NCBI GenBank assembly: GCA_964579675.1 | Contig: CAZOIA010000083.1 | Span: 1 to 23,295 of the forward strand | DNA from: CAZOIA01 sp964579675 | GTDB taxonomy: Bacteria; Planctomycetota; Phycisphaerae; UBA1845; PWPN01 | Direction: 5' to 3' | DNA: 23,295 nucleotides | Part shown: positions 16,546 through 22,323 of the stretch, in pieces | Numbering within the stretch: position 1 is the stretch's first letter | Layout: each line of letters begins with the position of its first letter | The notes under the pieces: generated by a model | What the model was told of the DNA's origin: nothing | What the model saw: the letters and a program-made list of their open reading frames with translations, nothing else | The model's database searches: none | Position numbers and translations under genes: made by a program

Positions 16546-17730
16546 GTGAGCCCGGATACGCAAATACCGATAACCCAGGAAATGGTTTACGAGATGAAGG
16601 TCGGCGAGGTGATGACCAGGAACGTCATTACGGTCGGCCCGAAAGACTGCATGAGCGAGCTGAGGAATGTACTGCAGCGCAATCGCATCTCAGGACTCCC
16701 GGTGGTCGATAAGGACCGCTTGGTGGGTCTTATCAGCGTCGAGGATTTTATTAAGTGGTTGGCCGACAGACACGAGGACTGTGCGATTCAGGAGCGGATG
16801 ACCGGGAAACTTGATACCCTGCACGATGATGACCCGCTGGTCCTGGCGATCGGCAAGTTCGAGAAGTCCGGCTTGGGAAGATTCCCGGTAGTTGATCGCA
16901 CGAGTGGGAAACTGGTAGGCATCCTGACAAAGGGAGACGTGATTGAGGGGCTGCTCAAGAAACTTGAGATCGACTATCATCGGAAAGAACAAATCCACCG
17001 TCACCGGGCAAGTTACATCTTTGAAGACATTGAGGCGGACGACACCGCGCTGCTGTTTCAGTACGACGTGGAAGGTCAGGATTTCAAGCAGGCGGGCACG
17101 AGCTCCGGCCGGCTGAAGAGAACACTGAAGCGTCTCGGGGTAAGGCCTGATGTGGTGCGACGGGTGGCGATCGCCAGCTACGAGGCGGAGATGAACCTCG
17201 TTATCTTCACGCAGGGCGGGAGGATACGGGCCAAGGTGCAGCCGACCGAGATCTTCGTCGAAGTTCAAGATTCCGGCCCCGGCATAGCTGACATAGAAAA
17301 GGCCGTCCAACCGGGTTACTCCACTGCTCCGGATTGGGTGAGGGAGCTCGGCTTCGGCGCGGGGATGGGCTTGGTCAACATACGGAAGAGCGGCGACAGA
17401 TTCGCGATTCACTCGCAACCGGGCAAGGGGACCTTTCTGGAAATCTCTTTCTTTACCGACGAGGACAAGCATGAAACTGGCCCATCTGGTGGACACGCTC
17501 GGTCTGGAAGTGAGGTCGGCCCGCGGCAGCCTCAGCAACGAGGTGACCGGAGGGTATGCCAGCGATCTTCTCAGCGATGTCATGGGAAACAGCCGCCAGG
17601 GCAACCTCTGGATCACTCTACAGATTCACGTGAATATCGTGGCGGTGGCAAGTATGAAGGATCTTGCCGGAATCATACTGGTGAACGGAAGAGAGCCGGA
17701 GGAGGACACCGTCCACAAAGCGGAAGCTGA
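16546..17730 (+). CDS. CBS-pair protein with GHKL (RsbW-like) ATPase domain, 3' end anomalous
   Basis: Open frame of 394 aa. Residues about 18-135 form two CBS domains (VGEVMTRNVITV, GRFPVVDRTSGKLVGILTK), likely a nucleotide-sensing pair. Residues about 150-303 form a GHKL/anti-sigma-factor-type ATPase: N-box IASYEAEMNLVI, G1 DSGPGI (242-247), GFGAGMGLVNI (269-279), ending GKGTFLEISFF. The recognisable protein ends near residue 305 (about 17460). The remaining 90 codons read out of frame through the next DRTGG gene and are Gly/Arg/Ser-rich nonsense, so the natural stop is missing: a frameshift or lost stop. The GTG start at 16546 has AAGG about 9 nt upstream. Probable role: redox- or nucleotide-responsive regulator of the operon or its complex. 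Confidence 0.82.
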   Translation: MSPDTQIPITQEMVYEMKVGEVMTRNVITVGPKDCMSELRNVLQRNRISGLPVVDKDRLVGLISVEDFIKWLADRHEDCAIQERMTGKLDTLHDDDPLVLAIGKFEKSGLGRFPVVDRTSGKLVGILTKGDVIEGLLKKLEIDYHRKEQIHRHRASYIFEDIEADDTALLFQYDVEGQDFKQAGTSSGRLKRTLKRLGVRPDVVRRVAIASYEAEMNLVIFTQGGRIRAKVQPTEIFVEVQDSGPGIADIEKAVQPGYSTAPDWVRELGFGAGMGLVNIRKSGDRFAIHSQPGKGTFLEISFFTDEDKHETGPSGGHARSGSEVGPRQPQQRGDRRVCQRSSQRCHGKQPPGQPLDHSTDSREYRGGGKYEGSCRNHTGERKRAGGGHRPQSGS

Positions 17731-17845
17731 GGGTATACCGGTTATGCTGAGCAGGCTGCCCGCCTTTGAGCTCGTCGGAGCACTCTACAACCTCGGCGTC
17801 CGGGCTACGAGCGTCGAGAATGCAACGAAGCCGGGAAGAAGTTAA
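17471..17845 (+). CDS. DRTGG-domain protein 2
   Basis: 124 aa. A second DRTGG-type domain: EVTGGYASDLLSDVMGNSRQ (about 24-43), WITLQIHVNIVAVASMKDLA (about 47-66), LVNGREPEE, PAFELVGALYNLGV. GAGG lies 6 nt before ATG 17471, so translation from here is well supported, although the upstream CBS-GHKL frame overlaps it by 260 nt. The layout matches the protein at 16170, and the pair flanks the CBS-GHKL gene. The ligand is unknown. Confidence 0.85.
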   Translation: MKLAHLVDTLGLEVRSARGSLSNEVTGGYASDLLSDVMGNSRQGNLWITLQIHVNIVAVASMKDLAGIILVNGREPEEDTVHKAEAEGIPVMLSRLPAFELVGALYNLGVRATSVENATKPGRS

Positions 17846-17861
17846 ATCGGCCGGGCCGATT
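17845..17861. repeat. perfect inverted repeat inside the operon
   Basis: AATCGGCC-G-GGCCGATT, 8-bp arms about a single central base, beginning in the last base of the DRTGG-2 stop codon. As RNA it folds as a 7-bp stem with a CGG loop. No T-tract follows, so it could be an operator, an mRNA-processing hairpin or a weak pause site. It lies in one of the longest gaps in the operon (60 nt). Confidence 0.5.
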
Positions 17862-17905
17862 GAGACAGCGAGTCAGGACGTTATGAAGGAGAAGTCCCGG
17901 CGAAC

Positions 17906-19108
17906 ATGAAGGAGCTCAGAGCGGACCTGCATATACATACGTGTCTTTCGCCGTGCGCAGAGCCCGAGATGGTGCCCACGGCGATAGTAGGACAGGCAAG
18001 GGCACTGGGCCTGGATATGATCGCGATATGTGACCACAATTCGGCTGAGAACGCCGCTGCCGTGGCAAGAGCCGGCAGGAGAGAATCGATTGCCGTCATA
18101 CCGGGAATCGAAATAACCTCTCGTGAAGAGGTGCATATCCTGGGTCTGTTCAGGACCGAGAAGGAGTTGATGAGTATCCAGGCGGTTGTGTATGAGAACC
18201 TGTCTGGGGAGAATGACGAAAGGGTTTTCGGCTCCCAGACGATTGTTGACGAATACGATCGGCCAGCGGGGGTCAACACCAGACTGTTGATGGGCGCCAC
18301 CGACTTGTCCCTGGAGGAGGTCGTTCAGGCGATCCACGATTTCGGCGGCCTCGCTATCGCTTCTCACGTGGACCGTCCGAGCTTCGGCCTCATCGGCCAA
18401 TTGGGTTTTGTCCCTGAAGGATTGAAGCTCGATGCCCTGGAAGTATCGCCCCGGGCCCCGATCAGGAAGTGGGATGACCTCCCGGTGGTCACGTCTTCCG
18501 ATGCTCACTGCTTGAAGGACATCGCCAGGAGTTCCACCTTGTTCTTCCTCAAAGAGGGGACCGTCGGCGAGATTGCCAAGGCACTGCGCAAAGAAGACGG
18601 CCGGAGGGTATCCACCAGCATGGAAGACCTGTCGCTGCATATCCTGGACATCGTTGAGAATTCCATCGCCGCCTCGGCGAACCGGATCGAGATCCTGATT
18701 GTCGAGGACACACACAGGGATCTGTTGTCCCTGGAAATCAGGGACAACGGAAGTGGCATGGACGAGGAGGCTCGAAAGAAGGCCCTGGACCCGTTCTTTA
18801 CCACGAGGACGACGCGGAGGGTCGGATTGGGCCTTCCTTTGCTGGCTCAGGCGGCCCGGGAAAGCGGTGGAAACCTTGAGATAGACTCCCAGCCCGGACG
18901 GGGGACTACGGTCAGGGCCGTCTTCCAATTGAGCCACCCCGATCGGAAACCTCTGGGAGACATCGCCGAGACGTTGCGCACGCTACTGGCCGGCCGACCG
19001 GACCTGGATCTGCAGTTCCAATACCAGAGGGATTCGAAAGTCGTAGCCGGGTTCAGCAGCGGCCGCGCCCACGACAAGGAGTTAAGGAATGGTCAGTTTG
19101 ACGATTGA
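17906..19108 (+). CDS. PHP-domain phosphoesterase fused to GHKL ATPase
   Basis: 400 aa. Residues 1-230 are a PHP domain with metal-ligand motifs DLHIHT (7-12), CDHN (42-45), PGIEIT (66-71), SHVDRP (153-158) and SDAH (198-201), predicting a metal-dependent phosphoesterase. Residues about 239-400 are a GHKL ATPase: N-box ENSIAASA (251-258), DNGSGM (280-285), TTRTTRRVGLGLPLL (299-313). To my knowledge these are usually two neighbouring genes in hnd-type operons. Here an ATG with GGAGGG upstream remains at the joint (18620), suggesting stop loss between formerly separate genes. AAGGAG lies 14 nt before ATG 17906, and a 9-codon frame from 17883 ends in an ATGA overlap with it. The 3' end overlaps the next gene by 20 nt. 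Confidence 0.87.
   Translation: MKELRADLHIHTCLSPCAEPEMVPTAIVGQARALGLDMIAICDHNSAENAAAVARAGRRESIAVIPGIEITSREEVHILGLFRTEKELMSIQAVVYENLSGENDERVFGSQTIVDEYDRPAGVNTRLLMGATDLSLEEVVQAIHDFGGLAIASHVDRPSFGLIGQLGFVPEGLKLDALEVSPRAPIRKWDDLPVVTSSDAHCLKDIARSSTLFFLKEGTVGEIAKALRKEDGRRVSTSMEDLSLHILDIVENSIAASANRIEILIVEDTHRDLLSLEIRDNGSGMDEEARKKALDPFFTTRTTRRVGLGLPLLAQAARESGGNLEIDSQPGRGTTVRAVFQLSHPDRKPLGDIAETLRTLLAGRPDLDLQFQYQRDSKVVAGFSSGRAHDKELRNGQFDD
18603..18622 (+). promoter_or_regulatory. internal ribosome-binding site and start inside the PHP-GHKL fusion
   Basis: GGAGGG (18603-18608) precedes an in-frame ATG (18620-18622) by 11 nt. That ATG begins MEDLSLHILDIVENS, the normal start of the stand-alone GHKL protein. 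It is either a fossil of the separate gene or a live internal start giving a 162-aa protein. Confidence 0.5.
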
Positions 19109-20849
19109 CGGTAGAACGGTGGAGGTAGAAGAGGGATCCACTGTCCTGCAGGCGGCGGAGAAACTGGGGATAGAGATTCCCACGCTCTGCCACCATAAGT
19201 CAGTGGCACCCTACGGTGCGTGCCGCGTCTGCCTGGTGGAAGTGGAAGGTCCGGACGGTTCGCAAATCCAGGCCTCCTGTACCTACCCCGCCCAGGAGGG
19301 ACTGGTGGTCAAGACTGCGACCGAAAGGGTGTTGAGAACCCGCAAGATCATGGTGGAACTCCTGCTCGCCCGCTGCCCCGGGGTTCAGGCAGTGAAAGAA
19401 CTGGCTGACGAGATGGGGATCGAAGATACTCGTTTCCCCAAGAAGAACGAGGACTGCATCCTCTGCGGTCTCTGCGTGAGGGTCTGCCAGGAGAGGATGG
19501 GAGTGGGGGCGGTCAACTTCGTCAACCGGGGAACTGCCAAGAAGGTTTCCCCGCCCTACGATAAGCACTCTCCCATCTGCATGGCCTGCGGCGCGTGCGA
19601 GGTTGTCTGCCCTGCGCAACGCGTTGATCTGTCGGAAATCACGACCCGCACGCCGAGGCCAATACCCTCGGAATTCGACGAGGGGTTGGCCGCCCGACCG
19701 AGCATCTATATCCCCTTCGCCCAGGCGGTTCCCCGCGTGCCCGTCATCGACAGGGATAACTGCGTCCGCCTCCAGACCGGGCAATGTGGGGCCTGCGAGG
19801 CGTTCTGCGACGCCGGCGCCATCGTGTATGACCAGCAGGACAGCACGAAAGAGATCGAGGTCGGCACGATCATCGTCGCCACCGGTTTTGAGTTGTTCGA
19901 CGCCAGACAGATCGCCCGCTACGGCTACGGCCGGCTGAAGAACGTCATCAGCTCACTCGATTTCGAGCGGATCAGCCACGCCAGCGGCCCCACCGGGGGC
20001 GAGATACTTACCACCGAGGGCAGGGCCCCCGAAGCAGTCGCCATCATCCACTGCGTGGGCAGCCGGGACGAGAATTACCAGCAGTACTGCTCCCGGGTTT
20101 GCTGCATGTATTCCCTCAAGTTTGCCCACCTGGTCAAGGAAAAGACCGGAGCTGAGGTCTACAACTTTTACATCGACATGCGCACCCCGGGCAAGGGTTA
20201 CGAGGAGTTCTACAAACGGCTGCTGGCCGAGGGCGTTCATTTCATCCGCGGCAAGTGTGCTGAAGTGACGGACGTCGCCGAGTCCCCCGAGGAGCAGGGC
20301 AGGCTTGTGGCTGTCGGCGAAGATACGCTCCTGGGTATTACCCGGCGGGTGCCGGTGGACATGGTGATCCTCTCGGCGGCCTTGAAGCCCGGCAAGGACG
20401 CGGACGACGTTGCCCGGACGTTCTCACTCAGTTGCGCACAGGGCAATTTCTTCCTCGAGAAGCATCCCAAGCTCGCCCCGGTCGAAGCGGCGTCGGACGG
20501 GCTTTTCCTGGCCGGCGCCTGCCTGGGGCCCAAGGACATACCGGACTCCGTGGCCCAGGGTGCGGCCGCCGCCGCCTGTGCCCTTTCTCTTATGGACAAG
20601 GGCATATTCGTCCTCGAGCCCATCACCGCGGAAATCGACCCGGATCTTTGCAGCGGATGCAAGATGTGTATCGCCAGTTGCCCCTACGACGCGATCGAGT
20701 TCGACGAAGAGAAGGGCGTTTCGGTAGTTATAGAGGAACTGTGCAAGGGTTGCGGCACTTGTGTTGCGACCTGCCCCTCCGGCGTGGCCAAGCAAAAGGG
20801 CTTCGAGGACGCGCAGATCTATTCCGAGATGGAGGGCATCCTCGCCTAG
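19089..20849 (+). CDS. hdrA: NuoG/HndD-type ferredoxin module fused to HdrA C-terminal half
   Basis: 586 aa. Residues 1-180: a plant-type [2Fe-2S] domain (C34, C45, C48, C64) and two [4Fe-4S] motifs, C123-C126-C129-C133 and C164-C167-C170-C174, as at the N-terminus of HndD/NuoG-type proteins; the His-Cys3 cluster between them is absent (ELLLARCPGVQAVKEL). From about 190, HdrA resumes at its inserted ferredoxin (IPSEFDEGL, YIPFAQAVPR, C225/C233/C236/C240), then flavin-domain strands (IIVATGFELFD, HCVGSRD, YCSRVCCMYSLKFAHLVK, YIDMRTPGKGYEEFY), and the C-terminal 2x[4Fe-4S] ferredoxin (C521-C531, C552-C562). It lacks the GxGxxG FAD motif, which is in the 12606 gene. AAGGAG lies 7 nt before ATG 19089. 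It is likely an obligate partner of the other half. Confidence 0.92.
   Translation: MVSLTIDGRTVEVEEGSTVLQAAEKLGIEIPTLCHHKSVAPYGACRVCLVEVEGPDGSQIQASCTYPAQEGLVVKTATERVLRTRKIMVELLLARCPGVQAVKELADEMGIEDTRFPKKNEDCILCGLCVRVCQERMGVGAVNFVNRGTAKKVSPPYDKHSPICMACGACEVVCPAQRVDLSEITTRTPRPIPSEFDEGLAARPSIYIPFAQAVPRVPVIDRDNCVRLQTGQCGACEAFCDAGAIVYDQQDSTKEIEVGTIIVATGFELFDARQIARYGYGRLKNVISSLDFERISHASGPTGGEILTTEGRAPEAVAIIHCVGSRDENYQQYCSRVCCMYSLKFAHLVKEKTGAEVYNFYIDMRTPGKGYEEFYKRLLAEGVHFIRGKCAEVTDVAESPEEQGRLVAVGEDTLLGITRRVPVDMVILSAALKPGKDADDVARTFSLSCAQGNFFLEKHPKLAPVEAASDGLFLAGACLGPKDIPDSVAQGAAAAACALSLMDKGIFVLEPITAEIDPDLCSGCKMCIASCPYDAIEFDEEKGVSVVIEELCKGCGTCVATCPSGVAKQKGFEDAQIYSEMEGILA
19656..19668 (+). repeat. junction direct repeat, right copy (HdrA C-half)
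   Basis: AGG CCA ATA CCC T encodes R190-P-I-P193, just where HdrA sequence resumes. It pairs with the left copy at 13383-13395, in the same codon phase. Confidence 0.6.
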
Positions 20850-20871
20850 TGCTTCAGGGAGAATGAATATC

Positions 20872-21321
20872 ATGGCCGACGCGCAATTCGAGCCGAAGAT
20901 CGTCGGGTTCCTGTGCCGGTGGTGTTCATACACCGGGGCGGACCTCGCCGGCACCAGCCGCATCCAGTACCCTCCAAATGTCGTCCCCATCCGGGTGATG
21001 TGTTCGGGCCGGGTCGATCCGACCTTTGTCGTCAAGGCCTTCGCTAACGGTGCCGACGGTGTGCTGATCGCCGGTTGTCACCCGGGCGATTGCCACTACC
21101 AGGAGGGTAACTACAAGGCGATGAGGCGATATCCCATGCTCCTGAACCTGCTCGATCAGTTTGGGATCGAACGGGATCGGGTTCGGTTGGAATGGGTATC
21201 GGCTTCGGAGGGTGATCTGTTCGCTACGGTGGTGAAGGACTTGACCGAGAAAGTGAGAGCGCTTGGGCCGCTGAACTGGAACGGAAATGGACCCGCCACG
21301 GCGGTCGGAGAGTCAGCATAG
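20872..21321 (+). CDS. mvhD: MvhD-type hydrogenase iron-sulfur subunit
   Basis: 149 aa. [2Fe-2S] linker that docks the [NiFe] hydrogenase onto HdrA. Family features: IVGFLCRWCSYTGADLAG (C15, C18), VMCSGRVDP (C44), and DGVLIAGCHPGDCHYQEGN (C69, C74). An ATG at 20863 is in frame but AGGGAG would abut it; ATG 20872 is 9 nt from AGGGAG and begins the normal family N-terminus. It follows the HdrA C-half gene by 22 nt and precedes mvhG by 23 nt, the expected place for the bridge between the two modules. Confidence 0.93.
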   Translation: MADAQFEPKIVGFLCRWCSYTGADLAGTSRIQYPPNVVPIRVMCSGRVDPTFVVKAFANGADGVLIAGCHPGDCHYQEGNYKAMRRYPMLLNLLDQFGIERDRVRLEWVSASEGDLFATVVKDLTEKVRALGPLNWNGNGPATAVGESA

Positions 21322-21344
21322 ATTCAGTCAGAAGGTAGAGGTCA

Positions 21345-22322
21345 ATGGCTGCTAAACCCAAGGTTGCGTTTTACTGGTGTGCCTCGTGCGGCGGCTGTGA
21401 GGAAACCGTCGTGGACCTCCATGAGGATATCCTCAAGGTGGTGGAGGCGGTGGACATCGTGCTATGGCCTGTGGCCTTGGACTTCAAGCTCAAGGATGTT
21501 CAAGCCTGGAAGCCCGGCGAGGTCGCGGTGGCCTTCATCAACGGTGCGATCCGCCTTTCCGAGCAGGAAGAGTGGGTCAAGCTGCTGCGTGAGAAGTGCC
21601 CTCTCGTGGTGGCCTTCGGCTCCTGTTCGCATCTGGGCGGGATCCCTGGCCTGGCCAACGACAAGACCCGCGGGGAGATACTTGCAAACAAGTACCATCT
21701 CTCGCCCACGGTGGACAATCCCGAGAAAACCCTGCCGCAGGAATCCTGCCGGGTTGACGGTTACGACCTTGAGCTTCCCAGCTTCTGGAAGCAGGTCAAA
21801 ACCCTGGACCAGGTGATCGAGGTGGACTACTACCTGCCGGGTTGCCCCCCGCCGCCCAGTACGGTCGCCACCGCCGTCGAAGCGATCCTCAAAGGCGAGC
21901 TTCCGCCCAAGGGGTCGGTCCTGGCCCCGGAGAAATCGCTCTGCGAATCGTGCCCGCGAAAGGATTCAAAACCCGACAAGCTGTCCATCTCTGAGTTCAA
22001 GCGGATCGGCACCAGCATTCCCGACCCTGAGGAATGCTTCCTGGCCCAGGGCTATATCTGCATGGGTCCGGCAACACGTTCGGGCTGCGGTGAACGTTGC
22101 ATCCGGGGCAACATGCCCTGCCGCGGGTGCTTCGGGCCCACACCGGGCGCCCTCGATCAGGGCACCAAGATCCTCAGCACCATCTGTTCCGTCGGCGAGG
22201 CGGATACCGAGGAGACGGCCCGCGCTTTCGCCGACAGCCTGGATGATCCGCTGGGAACCTTCTATCGCTTCAGCCTTCCCGCATCGCTGCTGAAGCACTC
22301 GCGACGACAAGAGGAGCATTAA
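21345..22322 (+). CDS. mvhG: [NiFe] hydrogenase small subunit, group 3c MvhG-like
   Basis: 325 aa. Electron-transfer subunit of a cytoplasmic hydrogenase. The N-terminal proximal-cluster motif WCASCGGCEE (C12, C15, C18) follows a short start without a Tat signal, so the enzyme is cytoplasmic. Further ligands: GSCSHLGGIPGL (C94), LPGCPPPP (C167), and Cys-rich stretches C200/C203, C231/C239 and C248/C252/C259/C262 for medial and distal clusters. Length and motifs match the methyl-viologen-reducing hydrogenase class that partners HdrA. GAAGGTAGAGG precedes ATG 21345. It ends 1 nt before mvhA. Confidence 0.94.
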   Translation: MAAKPKVAFYWCASCGGCEETVVDLHEDILKVVEAVDIVLWPVALDFKLKDVQAWKPGEVAVAFINGAIRLSEQEEWVKLLREKCPLVVAFGSCSHLGGIPGLANDKTRGEILANKYHLSPTVDNPEKTLPQESCRVDGYDLELPSFWKQVKTLDQVIEVDYYLPGCPPPPSTVATAVEAILKGELPPKGSVLAPEKSLCESCPRKDSKPDKLSISEFKRIGTSIPDPEECFLAQGYICMGPATRSGCGERCIRGNMPCRGCFGPTPGALDQGTKILSTICSVGEADTEETARAFADSLDDPLGTFYRFSLPASLLKHSRRQEEH

Positions 22323-22323
22323 C

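Noticed and set aside
17461..17730. C-terminal tail of the CBS-GHKL protein as a real domain
   Set aside because: It is the out-of-frame reading of the conserved DRTGG-2 gene, Gly/Arg/Ser-rich, and begins right after the GHKL domain ends.
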